Assembly (NCBI GenBank): GCA_903862845.1 | Contig: CAIOZS010000112.1 | Location: 1-62,220 of the forward strand | Reading direction: 5' to 3' | From: an uncultured Thermoleophilia bacterium | Lineage (GTDB): Bacteria; Actinomycetota; Thermoleophilia; UBA2241 | DNA: 62,220 nt | Part shown: positions 15,752 through 24,557 of the stretch, in pieces | How the letters are laid out: each line of letters begins with the position of its first letter | Position numbering within the stretch: the first letter of the stretch is position 1 | The notes under the pieces: model-generated | The model's database searches: none | What the model saw: the letters and a program-made list of their open reading frames with translations, nothing else | Told to the model about the DNA's origin: nothing | Made by a program: the position numbers and the translations under genes

Positions 15752-17184
15752 TGCAGACCCGGATCCAGATCCTTTCGGAGGCCGAGAAGGCGCAGGTCCA
15801 CGAGCGCACGCTGAAGGTGCTCGGCAGCGTCGGCATGCGCTGCGACACCTCCGAAGGGCGCCGGATCCTGGCTGCCGCCGGCGCCCGAGTCGACGAGGCC
15901 ACGCGCATGGTCCGCTTCCCGCCCGAGCTCATTGAGCGCTCACTGGCTCAGGCGCGCAAGGAGTTCACCGTGCACGGCCGCCGACCGGGCTGGAGCTTCC
16001 CTCTCAACGCCGGCGAGTCCACGCTCCTCGCCGACGGCGGCGCCACAGCCGTCTTCGACGCCGCCACCGGCGAGCGCCGGCCCACGACGCACGCCGACTG
16101 GCTGGCCGCCACCCGGCTTCACGATGCGCTCGACGACGTCGGCTTCTACTGGTGTCCCGTCGACTACGCCCTCGACTACGAGCAGCCGGGCGGCTTCGTG
16201 CGCTACTACGCGGACGTGTTCGCCACCTTCGGCAAGCACGTGCAGGATTCGTTCGGCACGCCCGCGCTGGCGCCGTGGCTCAAAGAGGTGCTCGACATCG
16301 TGTTCGGCAGCCGCGAGGCCGTGCGCGAGCAGATGCCGTTCTCCTTCCTCATCACGCCCGCGTCTCCGCTCACCATCGAGCACGACTTCACCCAGACCTG
16401 GCTCGAGCTGCGCGACTACGGGCTGCCGGTGGCGATCATGCCGATGCCCCTGCAGGGCGCCACAGCGCCCGGCAGCCGGCTCGGCACCCTTCTGGCCGCC
16501 AACTGCGAGACTATCGGCACGCTCTGCCTGGTGCAGGCCGCGGCGCCGGGCACGCCGGTCATCTACTCGCCGGTGATCGCGACGATGGATCCGCGGTCGG
16601 GGTCGTATGCCGCCGGCGCCGTCGAGCACGCCGTGCTCTGCGCCGCCGGCACCGAGATGGCCCGCTACTACGGCCTGCCGGCCGAGTCCTCAGGCCTCTG
16701 CACCCAGACCTACGAGCCCGACCTGCAGACCGCGTGGGAGAAGGCCAACGGGGCGCTCCTCATCACCCTCTCAGGCCCCGACGTGCTGGTCGGTCCCGGC
16801 CTTCTGGGGGGTGCGACGATCCTCTGCCTCGAGCAGATCGTCATGGACGTCGAGATGATCCGCCTCGCCCGGCAGGCGCGCGCAGGCATACCGGTGCGCG
16901 AAGATCTGTGGCTCGACGAGATCCTCGACAAGGTCGGGCCCTGCGGCTCCTTCCTCGGCGAGCGCTCGACGCGGCAGAACGCCCGCCGCGGCGAGTGGCG
17001 CCTGAGCGACCTCGGCGTGCAGGGCAGCTGGGACGCCTGGCAGGCGGCGGGGTCGCCGACCACGGTCGCCGCCGCCCGTGAGCGCGTCGAGCAGCTTCTG
17101 GCGGGCCAGGTTTCGCTGCCCTACAGCGACGGCCAGGCCGCGGCTCTGGCGGATCTGCAGCGCCGCGCCGACGCAGCGTCCTAA
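15751..17184 (+). CDS. MttB-superfamily methyltransferase, non-pyrrolysine (betaine-type)
   Basis: A 477-residue TIM-barrel methyltransferase of the COG5598/MttB superfamily. Known members without pyrrolysine demethylate glycine betaine, proline betaine or carnitine and pass the methyl to a corrinoid protein. Family features: an N-terminal helical segment (VHERTLKVLGSVGMRCDTSE), FITPASPL-like barrel strands and LVGPGLLGGATILCLEQIV. The frame has no internal UAG. Without gaps, LPAESSGLC aligns to the segment ending at the amber codon of the mttB gene at 36475, placing Cys317 at the pyrrolysine position. It overlaps the permease gene. Stop TAA. Substrate unproven. Confidence 0.88.
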   Translation: MQTRIQILSEAEKAQVHERTLKVLGSVGMRCDTSEGRRILAAAGARVDEATRMVRFPPELIERSLAQARKEFTVHGRRPGWSFPLNAGESTLLADGGATAVFDAATGERRPTTHADWLAATRLHDALDDVGFYWCPVDYALDYEQPGGFVRYYADVFATFGKHVQDSFGTPALAPWLKEVLDIVFGSREAVREQMPFSFLITPASPLTIEHDFTQTWLELRDYGLPVAIMPMPLQGATAPGSRLGTLLAANCETIGTLCLVQAAAPGTPVIYSPVIATMDPRSGSYAAGAVEHAVLCAAGTEMARYYGLPAESSGLCTQTYEPDLQTAWEKANGALLITLSGPDVLVGPGLLGGATILCLEQIVMDVEMIRLARQARAGIPVREDLWLDEILDKVGPCGSFLGERSTRQNARRGEWRLSDLGVQGSWDAWQAAGSPTTVAAARERVEQLLAGQVSLPYSDGQAAALADLQRRADAAS

Positions 17185-17204
17185 CGGCGCCGAGGCGGCA
17201 GCCG

Positions 17205-17227
17205 GGGGGAGTGGCGGGCGCTCCCCC
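17205..17227. terminator. GC hairpin between convergent genes
   Basis: GGGGGAG (17205-17211) and CTCCCCC (17221-17227) form a 7-pair stem with a 9-base loop in the 73-base gap between the MttB-like gene and the convergent DUF1015 gene. There is no T-tract, so a bidirectional GC hairpin is the best description. Confidence 0.5.
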
Positions 17228-17257
17228 GCGGCCGCGGAGGAGCCCGCACCCGACCCG

Positions 17258-18562
17258 TCAGGCGCCGAGCGCGTCGAAGACCAGGCCCGTGAGCAGCTTG
17301 GGGTAGAAGTACGTCGACTTCTGGGGCATGGTCTCGCCGCGGTCGGCGAGCGCCCGCACCTGGCTGATCAGCGTGGCGTTGAGAAACGCGCCGAGCCCGT
17401 AGCGGCCGCCCGCCAGCGCCGCCAGCGCGTCGGGTACGCTCTTCGCGTAGTCGATGTGCTTCTCGACCTCCCCGCGGTCCATGCCGAGCGCTTCGTGGAG
17501 GACAAGCTCATGCAGGACCGTCACCGACAGGTCGGCGGCGTCCGGCGAGAAGCCGGAGGCGACGAGCCGTTGCTTCGCCTGCGGTTCGCGCGACCTCACG
17601 GCGACGCAGACGTCCTCACGCGGCAGACACAGGCCGAAGACCCTGCCGGGGTCGGCCTGTTCGCCCAACGCGTCGAGCACCCCGCGGCAGGCTTCAGGAC
17701 CCTTGGCAGGTGCGCCCACGACCTCGAAGAACGGTTGCAGGCGCTCGAGCAGGTCGGCGAGGGGCGGCACGACGATGCCGCGCACGAGGCGGTGGGTGGG
17801 GAACACGGAGAGACCGGGATCGCTCATGCTGCACAAGTAGACCATCAGCGTGTCGGCGCTGTGGTCGCCGCTGGCGCGGCGCTCGTCGCGATAGGCGACC
17901 GCCGTCTCGTAGCGATGGTGACCGTCGGCGATGTAGAGGGGCCGCTCGCGCAAGAGATCGACGATGCGCTCCGCGCCGGGGCCGGCGAAAGGGACGATCC
18001 GATGCAGATTGCCGTCCCCGTCGCGGGCCTCGCGGGCGGCCGCGACGCAGGCGGCCCCCGCCGCCGCCGCGAGCGCGTCCTCGAGGCCGCCATCGTCGTC
18101 GGGGCAGAGCAGGAAGATCTGGCTGAGGTCGGCGCGGGCGGCGCGGTAGAGACGCAGCCGGTCGACCTTCGCGCCGGCATGCGTGCGCTCGTGCGGCAGG
18201 ACGACGCGCTCCGCGAAATCGGCCAGACGGAGCCGCGCGATGAAGCCCTTGCGCGTGCGTTCGCGACCGTCGGGACCGCGGTAGGTCTGATCCACGAGGT
18301 ACAGGCTGGGTTCGGCCTCGCGCACCAGTACGCCTTCGGCGCGCCACCGCATGAAGGCGGCGGCGGCGCGCGCGTAGTCCGCGTCCTCCGCCGCCTCGCC
18401 ATGCGCGACGGGGAGGTCGAGGTGGACGGCGTTGTACGGGCTGCGCTCCCGCAGCTCGGCGGCTTGCGCCGCCGGGATCACGTCGTACGGCGGCGCCACC
18501 ACGTCGTCGAGCGCGACGCCCTCGTGGTAGCGGATGCCTCTGAACGGGGTGACCTCTGCCAT
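17258..18562 (-). CDS. DUF1015 family protein
   Basis: A 434-residue cytoplasmic protein of the DUF1015 family: TPFRGIRYHEG at the N-terminus, VVAPPYDVIPAAQ, RSPYNAVHLDLP and the invariant IADGHHRYETAVAYRDERR. Length matches the family. Biochemical function is not established; some relatives are called SpoOJ- or HTH-regulator-like without evidence. It is convergent with the MttB-like operon and has its own upstream space next to the L,D-transpeptidase. Confidence 0.9.
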   Translation of the reverse strand: MAEVTPFRGIRYHEGVALDDVVAPPYDVIPAAQAAELRERSPYNAVHLDLPVAHGEAAEDADYARAAAAFMRWRAEGVLVREAEPSLYLVDQTYRGPDGRERTRKGFIARLRLADFAERVVLPHERTHAGAKVDRLRLYRAARADLSQIFLLCPDDDGGLEDALAAAAGAACVAAAREARDGDGNLHRIVPFAGPGAERIVDLLRERPLYIADGHHRYETAVAYRDERRASGDHSADTLMVYLCSMSDPGLSVFPTHRLVRGIVVPPLADLLERLQPFFEVVGAPAKGPEACRGVLDALGEQADPGRVFGLCLPREDVCVAVRSREPQAKQRLVASGFSPDAADLSVTVLHELVLHEALGMDRGEVEKHIDYAKSVPDALAALAGGRYGLGAFLNATLISQVRALADRGETMPQKSTYFYPKLLTGLVFDALGA

Positions 18563-18650
18563 GTTCTTCCTCAGCGTCGCGATCGTGCTTCGGGTACGCG
18601 CGGCGGCGCGCCGCAGGCGTGCGGCTCAGCGTGCAAGGAGGGGAGCGCGC

Positions 18651-20183
18651 CTACAGGCGGATGATCACCGGCATCCCGATGACCACTCGATCGAACAGAT
18701 CGACCGCGTCCCAGTTGTGCATGCGGATGCAGCCATGCGAAGCATAGGTGCCGATCGAGCCGTCTTCGCTCGGCGGGACGCCGTGGATGCCGACCCCCGA
18801 TGCGCTCGTACCCATCCAGCGGGTCCCGAGAGGGTTCTCTGTGCCGGGTGGGATAGGCGTTGCGTTCTTGGCCCAGTCGGAGTTGGGCGGCAGCCATGTG
18901 GGATCCTTGGTCATTGTGACGATCGAGTAGGTGCCGGTCGGCGTGGGGTAGGCAGGCTGCCCGGTCGCCACCTGGTAGCTCTTCACGAGCTTGCCGTCGC
19001 GGTAGAGGTAGAGGCGCAGGTCGCCGATGTCGACGACGATCTGGCCGCTGAGAGCGTTCAATACCATGGTGCCGACAAGGCCGTCGACGGTCATGCCGTT
19101 GTTGGCCTGGAACTTCTTCACCGCGGTGACCACGTGGTTGTCGTAGTCTCCGTTCTTGGGGCCGTCGAAAACGCCGGCGTCGGCGAGCTTCGTCTGCAAC
19201 GCTTTGACGTCCTTGCCACGGGCGCCCGGCCACATCATGGCGTTTCCGAAGTGCTCGGTGCTGTCGATGACGAACGTCTGCTTGTCGGTGACGACGTTGC
19301 CGCCCTTGTCGACGGCCGTGATGACCATCGTGTGCTTGCCTTGGGCGAGGTTCTTGACTGTGAACACGGCGTGCGAAGGCAAGCCCTGGTAGTCGCGCGC
19401 CTCGCCGTCGAGCACGAGCTTGAGCTTGGGTTCGCCGAGTTGGTCGCGGGCCTTGATGCGGATCTTTAGACCCGAGTGCCTGACGATCTTGCCCAGCTGT
19501 GTCGTCTTGAGCGTGGGGGGGATGGCATCGACGTAGACGCGCAGCCTCTTGGAGGTCGCGTTGCCGGCCCTGTCGGCGGTGGTGATGGTGACGTCCGAGG
19601 GCCCGTCGGGCAGGTTGGCGCTGACCGCGTACTTGCCGCTTGCGTCGGCCTGGCCGCTGGCCTTGACGCCGCCGCCCGAGACCGTGACCGTGGCGTACGG
19701 CTCGGTGCTGCCGCCGAAAGCCGCCGGCGAGGTGTTGATGCGGCCTTCGTCGGCCGAGCCGGAGAGCACGAGCCTGGGGATGCTGGTGTCGACGGTGAAA
19801 CGCCAGTCTTTGCGAACCTCGTGACGGAACAGATTGGCGCTGGTCGCGTTGAACGAGACCGAGTGGGAGCCGTCGGAGAGCTTGCCGGTGATGAAGGTGA
19901 GCTTGTCGCCGCTGCGCGCGGCCTTACCTGTGACGTCAGTGCCGTCGAACGTGACGCGAACGCTGCTCAGCTTTGAAAGGCCCTTGACGTTGAGCACGAC
20001 GGTGAGTGAGGGATTCTTGACGTACGAATCCGGGCCCGGCGTGACCGCCGAGACGCGAGGCACGGCGAGCACCTGCCAGCCGGCCAAAGCCACCAGCACG
20101 CAAACCGCCGCTACGACGTAGTACGGCCAGCGGCGGCGACGGCTGCGTTCGTGCCTGTATACTCTGTACGCGGGCTCCGGCAC
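18651..20183 (-). CDS. L,D-transpeptidase with peptidoglycan-binding and Ig-like domains
   Basis: A 510-residue cell-wall cross-linking enzyme anchored in the membrane. An Arg-rich cytoplasmic tail and one helix (about residues 20-40) are followed by tandem beta-sandwich (Ig/bacterial surface) domains, a peptidoglycan-binding domain (VKALQTKLADAGVF to KKFQANNGMTVDGLVG, near residues 325-380) and a YkuD catalytic domain with HGVPPSEDGS and the catalytic SHGCIRM at the C-terminus. Makes 3-3 cross-links between stem peptides. Stop TAG. A consensus -10 element lies 30 bases upstream of the ATG. Confidence 0.95.
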   Translation of the reverse strand: MPEPAYRVYRHERSRRRRWPYYVVAAVCVLVALAGWQVLAVPRVSAVTPGPDSYVKNPSLTVVLNVKGLSKLSSVRVTFDGTDVTGKAARSGDKLTFITGKLSDGSHSVSFNATSANLFRHEVRKDWRFTVDTSIPRLVLSGSADEGRINTSPAAFGGSTEPYATVTVSGGGVKASGQADASGKYAVSANLPDGPSDVTITTADRAGNATSKRLRVYVDAIPPTLKTTQLGKIVRHSGLKIRIKARDQLGEPKLKLVLDGEARDYQGLPSHAVFTVKNLAQGKHTMVITAVDKGGNVVTDKQTFVIDSTEHFGNAMMWPGARGKDVKALQTKLADAGVFDGPKNGDYDNHVVTAVKKFQANNGMTVDGLVGTMVLNALSGQIVVDIGDLRLYLYRDGKLVKSYQVATGQPAYPTPTGTYSIVTMTKDPTWLPPNSDWAKNATPIPPGTENPLGTRWMGTSASGVGIHGVPPSEDGSIGTYASHGCIRMHNWDAVDLFDRVVIGMPVIIRL

Positions 20184-20212
20184 TGCTCCTCTTCCAAGAC
20201 GATATCGCTCCG

Positions 20213-20218
20213 ATTATA
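20213..20218 (-). promoter_or_regulatory. -10 element (TATAAT) of the L,D-transpeptidase gene
   Basis: On the minus strand the hexamer is a perfect TATAAT, 30 bases upstream of the start codon. No convincing -35 is seen at 16-18 bases, so the spacing partner is uncertain. Confidence 0.55.
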
Positions 20219-20329
20219 CCTCGGCTATCGGCATTCTCCTCGTTAAGCTGCAGTTACGCACCGGAACATCCGTCGGGCGGGCATGGCGCGTGCGGCAGGA
20301 AAAGCCCGCGGCGCGCCTAATCCCGCCTC

Positions 20330-21100
20330 ATGGACCGCTCCCTCGAAGAGCTGCTCGCCGAGGTCGCCGCCGGCCGCCTGGCCGCGGCCGACGCGGTCGA
20401 CCGCCTGCGGCGGTTCGGCTATTCCGCCGTCGGCGACTACGCGCGGCTCGATGTCTCGCGGGCGGCCCGCAAGGGCGTGCCCGAGGTCGTGTACGCTGAG
20501 GGCAAGAGCACCGAGCAGCTTCTCGGCATCGTGGCGCGCTTTCTCGATCACAGCCCTCTGGTGCTCTGCAGCCGCGTCAGCGCCGAGCAAGCCGCGGCGC
20601 TCGCCGACGGCGTGCCGGGGGCGGTAGATCACGACGAGCGCAGCCGCGTGGTCGTGGTCCGGCGCCCGGGCGTGCCGCCCGTGGCAGAGCGCGGCGCCGT
20701 CGGCGTCCTCGCCGCCGGTACGAGCGATCTCGGCGTCGCCGGCGAGGCGGTCGCCATGTGCCGCGCCATGGGCGTCGCCGTCGTGAGCGCCTTCGACGTG
20801 GGCGTGGCCGGGCTGCACCGTCTTGCCACGCCCCTCGACGAGATGCGTGCCGCCGGCGTGGCGGCCATCGTGGTCGCCGCCGGGATGGAGGGCGCCCTGC
20901 CGTCGGTGGTCGCCGGCCTCGTCGAGGTGCCCGTGATCGGCCTGCCGACCTCCACCGGCTACGGTCTCGGCGGTCGAGGGGAAGCCGCGTTGCTCGGCAT
21001 GCTGCAGAGCTGCAGCCCCGGCCTCGTGGTCGTCAACATCGACAACGGCATCGGCGCCGGCGCGACGGCGGCGCTCATCGCCCGCCGCGCTGCCTCGTGA
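20330..21100 (+). CDS. larB: Nickel-pincer cofactor biosynthesis protein LarB
   Basis: A 256-residue LarB that carboxylates and hydrolyses nicotinic acid adenine dinucleotide to pyridinium-3,5-biscarboxylic acid mononucleotide, first step toward the nickel-pincer cofactor of lactate racemase-type enzymes. Diagnostic features are the N-terminal helical hairpin with DAVDRLRRFGY, LDVSRAARKGVPEVVYAEGK, the AIR-carboxylase-like core AAGTSDLGVAGEA and the C-terminal PTSTGYGLGGRGEAALLGM. LarC and LarE are not nearby. Overlaps the next gene by 4 bases (GTGA). Confidence 0.95.
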   Translation: MDRSLEELLAEVAAGRLAAADAVDRLRRFGYSAVGDYARLDVSRAARKGVPEVVYAEGKSTEQLLGIVARFLDHSPLVLCSRVSAEQAAALADGVPGAVDHDERSRVVVVRRPGVPPVAERGAVGVLAAGTSDLGVAGEAVAMCRAMGVAVVSAFDVGVAGLHRLATPLDEMRAAGVAAIVVAAGMEGALPSVVAGLVEVPVIGLPTSTGYGLGGRGEAALLGMLQSCSPGLVVVNIDNGIGAGATAALIARRAAS

Positions 21101-21525
21101 AGACGCTCCCCCTCATCCTCCGCGACCATCGCGAGGAGCTGTGGCGGCGCTGGGCGGATGCGCTCGTGGACGTGGTGGGCTCCGACTACCGCGAGCTCGT
21201 GGCCAGCCAGCTCGGCGAGCGCATGCTGCGCACCCTGGTCGACGATCTCATCGCCTTCACGGAGGCAGAACAATACGAGCAGCCGCGCCTAATGAGGACT
21301 GTCGAGGAGCACACGACGGCCGAGGCGCGGCACAGGTGGTCAATGGGCTTCACGGTGCTCGACGCGGTGCTCAGCATCCACGTCTTGCGCGGCGCGATCA
21401 GCGACACCCTCGTCGACGCGCTCGTGCTCGACGAGATGCCGGCCTTCGCGGACACTCTAGACCAGCTGAAGGTCCTGAACGCCTTTCTCGACCGTCTGGT
21501 GGCCGCCACGGTAATCGCCGCGTAA
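21097..21525 (+). CDS. RsbRD N-terminal-like helical sensor protein
   Basis: A 142-residue all-helical protein starting at a GTG that overlaps the larB stop. The pattern LRDHREELWRRWADAL at the N-terminus and the later helix pair around HTTAEARHRWSMGFTVLDAV resemble the RsbRD_N domain (PF14361) that caps stressosome-type and sensor histidine kinase proteins. Here it stands alone, without STAS or kinase domain. Function and link to LarB are unknown; translational coupling suggests joint expression. Confidence 0.65.
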   Translation: MKTLPLILRDHREELWRRWADALVDVVGSDYRELVASQLGERMLRTLVDDLIAFTEAEQYEQPRLMRTVEEHTTAEARHRWSMGFTVLDAVLSIHVLRGAISDTLVDALVLDEMPAFADTLDQLKVLNAFLDRLVAATVIAA

Positions 21526-21567
21526 GCCGCCGCAGCGCCGCGGCCCATCCGGCGCCGGCCGACGGAC

Positions 21568-21596
21568 TTGCACCCTTAATGGGCCGTAGTTAGGCT
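21568..21596 (+). promoter_or_regulatory. Candidate promoter of ddl, probably leaderless
   Basis: TTGCAC (21568-21573), a 17-base spacer and TAGGCT (21591-21596) lie just before the ddl ATG at 21604. Transcription would begin about at the start codon, giving a leaderless mRNA, which is common in Actinomycetota. Confidence 0.5.
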
Positions 21597-21603
21597 AGCC
21601 GCC

Positions 21604-22671
21604 ATGCTGCAGCTGGCGCTGATCTTCGGCGGGCGTTCCGCCGAACACGAGATCTCCCTTGCTTCCGCGCGCTTCGTCGCGGCGATGCTCGACCGCGAAA
21701 AGTGCGACGTCATCCCTGTCGGCATCGCCCGGGACGGACGCTGGCTCCAGCCGACCGATCTCGAGGCGGCGCTTCGCGACGGGCTGGACGCCACGCCCGC
21801 CCAGGCGGCGCACCTGGTGGTCGATCCCGCCGGCCCCGGGCTTCAGCTCGCGGACGGCTCATTCCAGCCCCTCGACTTCGCCTTCCCGATCATGCACGGC
21901 ACGTTCGCCGAAGATGGCACCATCCAGGGTCTGCTCGAGATGGCCGGCCTGGCCTACGCCGGGTCCGGCGTCGTGGGCAGCGCCGTGGGGATGGACAAGG
22001 AGCTGATGAAGGACGTCTTCGCGGCTCGCGGCCTGCCGCAGGTGGAGTACCTCGTGCTGCGAGACGCGGCCGCCCGCGGCGCTGCCGCGGTGGCGGCCGT
22101 CGAGCAGCGCCTGCCGTATCCGGTCTTCGTCAAACCGGTCAACCTAGGCTCGAGCGTGGGCATGACCAAGGCGCACGACCACGCCGAGCTCGGAGCCGCT
22201 CTCGAGCTGGCCGCCTCCTACGACCGCAAGGTCATCGTCGAGGCGTCGTCGCCCGGTCGCGAGATCGAGTGCGCGGTGCTCGGCAACGAGGACGCGCGCG
22301 CCTCGGTGGCCGGGGAGGTCATTCCCGCCAACGAGTACTACGACTACGAGGCCAAGTACACGGAGGGAATGATGTCCTTCGTGATCCCAGCCGATATCGG
22401 CGCCGGCAAACAGGCCGAGGTCGGCGAGCTGGCAGTCGCCGCCTTCGCGGCGCTCGACTGCAGCGGCTTCGCGCGCTGCGACTTCTTCCTCGAGGACGAC
22501 GGCCGCGTGCTCGTCAACGAGATCAACACGATTCCCGGCATGACGGCCATGAGTGGGTTCCCGCGTCTGTGGGCCGCCACGGGCGTGGACGGTCGCGCGC
22601 TGGTCGATGAGATCGTGCAGCTCGGTCTGCGGCGGCAGGCCGCGCGCGGGTCGGTGCGCACCGACCACTGA
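21604..22671 (+). CDS. ddl: D-alanine--D-alanine ligase
   Basis: A 355-residue ATP-grasp enzyme that makes the D-Ala-D-Ala dipeptide of peptidoglycan. It has LIFGGRSAEHEISLASA at the N-terminus, the central KPVNLGSSVGMTKAHD loop, and NEINTIPGMTAMSGFPRLW at the Mg/ATP site. The omega-loop region reads YYDYEAKYTEGMMSFVIPAD. Length is normal. There is no Shine-Dalgarno sequence before the ATG, fitting the proposed leaderless promoter. Confidence 0.97.
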   Translation: MLQLALIFGGRSAEHEISLASARFVAAMLDREKCDVIPVGIARDGRWLQPTDLEAALRDGLDATPAQAAHLVVDPAGPGLQLADGSFQPLDFAFPIMHGTFAEDGTIQGLLEMAGLAYAGSGVVGSAVGMDKELMKDVFAARGLPQVEYLVLRDAAARGAAAVAAVEQRLPYPVFVKPVNLGSSVGMTKAHDHAELGAALELAASYDRKVIVEASSPGREIECAVLGNEDARASVAGEVIPANEYYDYEAKYTEGMMSFVIPADIGAGKQAEVGELAVAAFAALDCSGFARCDFFLEDDGRVLVNEINTIPGMTAMSGFPRLWAATGVDGRALVDEIVQLGLRRQAARGSVRTDH

Positions 22672-22762
22672 GGCGCGCGCGCCGCGCGCGCGAGTCGGGC
22701 ACGTTGCCGATCAGCGTGCGGAGTGCTTGGCGGCGCCCCTCACGCAGGCCAGACTGCGCCGG

Positions 22763-23170
22763 TCAATCCGCCGTGCCCGTGCCGGTGGGGTTGGTCATCT
22801 CGTTGACCCACTTCTTCAGGCCGACGTAGCGCAGGAGCTTGAACACGTAGGTGTCGGCGTGGGCCTTGGCTTCCACCGTGAACACGGTAGCGCCGTCGGG
22901 GCTGGTGCTCGAGGAGAAGGCCACGAGCTTCTCGTTCGCCTGGATGAGGTACTGCTTCGCCGCGAGCTTGGCGGCGGCGAGGTCGAGCGTCAAGGCGTAC
23001 TCCGTCTGTGCCTGCGTGGCCGCCGTCGCGGCGTCTGCCTTTACCGACTGGTGGACGTTGAAGAGGGCGAGCCCGTCGAGCACGACGACGGCGAAGATCG
23101 CCAGACCCAGGACGAGCCACAGGACCTCGCGAATGAAGCCGTCCTGCCGGCGCAGACGTGCGCTGTTCAT
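22763..23170 (-). CDS. Small single-pass membrane protein
   Basis: A 135-residue protein with a basic N-terminus (RLRRQDG), one membrane helix (about residues 14-36) and an extracytoplasmic Ala-rich helix followed by a mixed domain. The Gly just before the hydrophobic helix and the helix length recall TadE/TadG or pseudopilin N-termini, but the usual cleavage context is not clear. It follows the SpoIIE phosphatase gene on the same strand with a 60-base gap. Function unknown. Confidence 0.7.
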   Translation of the reverse strand: MNSARLRRQDGFIREVLWLVLGLAIFAVVVLDGLALFNVHQSVKADAATAATQAQTEYALTLDLAAAKLAAKQYLIQANEKLVAFSSSTSPDGATVFTVEAKAHADTYVFKLLRYVGLKKWVNEMTNPTGTGTAD

Positions 23171-23230
23171 CGCGCTGCCTCCTTGCCTGTCTTCGCTCGT
23201 CGCCGCCGCGGGGGCCGGCCGCCTTCGTCG

Positions 23231-24556
23231 CTAGTGTACTCCAGGATCGCCCTCGAGCCGGATGCAGAGCAGCGCGAGGTCGTCGCCCGGCGGCCGGGCG
23301 GAGAAGGCCTCCCCGGCGGCCATAAGGCGCGCCACGATGTCGGCCGCCGGCACATCGTGGCACGCCGCCAGCAGGCCGCCCATCCGGTCCTCAAAGAACC
23401 GCCCGCTCGCGTCGCGCAACTCCGCGATGCCGTCGGTGAAGAGGACAACGACGTCGCCGCGCGTGAGCTCGATGGTCTCCGTGGGGTAGGGTGCAAGTGC
23501 CGCGCCCAGCTCCACGCCGATGGCGGGCTCGGTGAGCAGCAGTGGCCGCTCGACGCCGGTTTTGCGCACGATGAAGGGCGTGGGGTGCCCGGCGCTGGCG
23601 AGCTGTAGCAGACCCCGGCGCGTGCGGAGCAGCCCGAACAACACCGTGACGAAGCGCTCGGAGCCGGGGCCGAAATCGGGCTGCTCGAGCAGGCCCGTGC
23701 GCAGCTCCTGGAGCGCCTCGCCGGGGCTCGTCGGCCACGAGAGCTGGCCGCCGTGCACCGCGGCCCGCAGCATGTACTTGGTGACGAACGTCACGGCCAT
23801 CGCCTCGACGCCCTTGCCGGCCACATCGCCGATGGCGAACGCGAGAACGCCCGGGGAGCGACTGTAATAGTCGACGAAGTCGCCGCCGCTGAGCACGCCG
23901 GCGCTGGCCGAGCGGTACAAGAAGGCGATGTCGAGACCCTCCAGGTCCGGCGGCTCCTGAGGCAACAGGCGCCGCTGCAGACGCTCGGCGATGTCGGCGC
24001 GCGCTTCGCAGTCCGCGGCGAGGCGTCCGTCGCGGATGGTGCGGCGCAGGCGTAGCGACACCATCTCGCCGAGCGCAGCGAGCAGCCGCACGTCGCGCCC
24101 CGTGAAGTCATCGTCCCGGTCGCCCACGGCGAGGAAGCCCCGCGGAGCACCTTCAGCGCCGGGCAGCGGCACGCACGCAAAGCGCTCCATCCCGGGGACG
24201 CCGCTGATGCCGGGGGCGTTCTCCCTCGCGCCCGAGTCTCCGGCGTCCAGCACCGGCCTCGCCGTGCGACAGACGACGCCGGGCGCGCCCTCGCCGGCAG
24301 CCCAGCGGCCGGGCGCGCGCGTCCAGCCTGAGCCGACCTCGTAGCGGGCCTCGCTGGTCGCCGCCACGCCGTCGAAGAGACCGGCCACCCCGCGGCGAGA
24401 GCCGCTGGCGCGGCAGGCCGCCTCCACGGCGGCGCGCAGCACGTCGGTTTCGCTGCGGGCTTCCATAAGGGCCGCAACGTCGCCGAGCAGCTCGAGGCGC
24501 GCGTCGCGGTCCTGCCCGCCGGAAGCGCGGCGACCGTGGTCGCTCGCCGCCGGCAC
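23231..24556 (-). CDS. GAF-linked SpoIIE/PP2C-type serine phosphatase
   Basis: A 441-residue regulatory phosphatase likely to act on an anti-sigma-factor antagonist. Residues ~15-175 form a GAF-like sensor (ELLGDVAALMEARSETDVL, ERFACVPLPGAEG); a linker helix DIAERLQRRLLPQEPP precedes the PP2C core, with metal-binding Asp residues in SGGDFVDYY and AIGDVAGKGVEAMAV, then LFTDGIAEL and RPPGDDLALL. The GTG start is one base after the TAG of the upstream gene, so the two are coupled. The stop is TAG. RsbU-type partners are not in the window apart from the RsbRD-like protein. Confidence 0.92.
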   Translation of the reverse strand: MPAASDHGRRASGGQDRDARLELLGDVAALMEARSETDVLRAAVEAACRASGSRRGVAGLFDGVAATSEARYEVGSGWTRAPGRWAAGEGAPGVVCRTARPVLDAGDSGARENAPGISGVPGMERFACVPLPGAEGAPRGFLAVGDRDDDFTGRDVRLLAALGEMVSLRLRRTIRDGRLAADCEARADIAERLQRRLLPQEPPDLEGLDIAFLYRSASAGVLSGGDFVDYYSRSPGVLAFAIGDVAGKGVEAMAVTFVTKYMLRAAVHGGQLSWPTSPGEALQELRTGLLEQPDFGPGSERFVTVLFGLLRTRRGLLQLASAGHPTPFIVRKTGVERPLLLTEPAIGVELGAALAPYPTETIELTRGDVVVLFTDGIAELRDASGRFFEDRMGGLLAACHDVPAADIVARLMAAGEAFSARPPGDDLALLCIRLEGDPGVH

Positions 24557-24557
24557 C

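Noticed and set aside
21455..21470. cactctagacc as a possible CUA anticodon loop of a tRNA-Pyl
   Set aside because: Lies inside the RsbRD-like gene and no acceptor or T-arm can be drawn.
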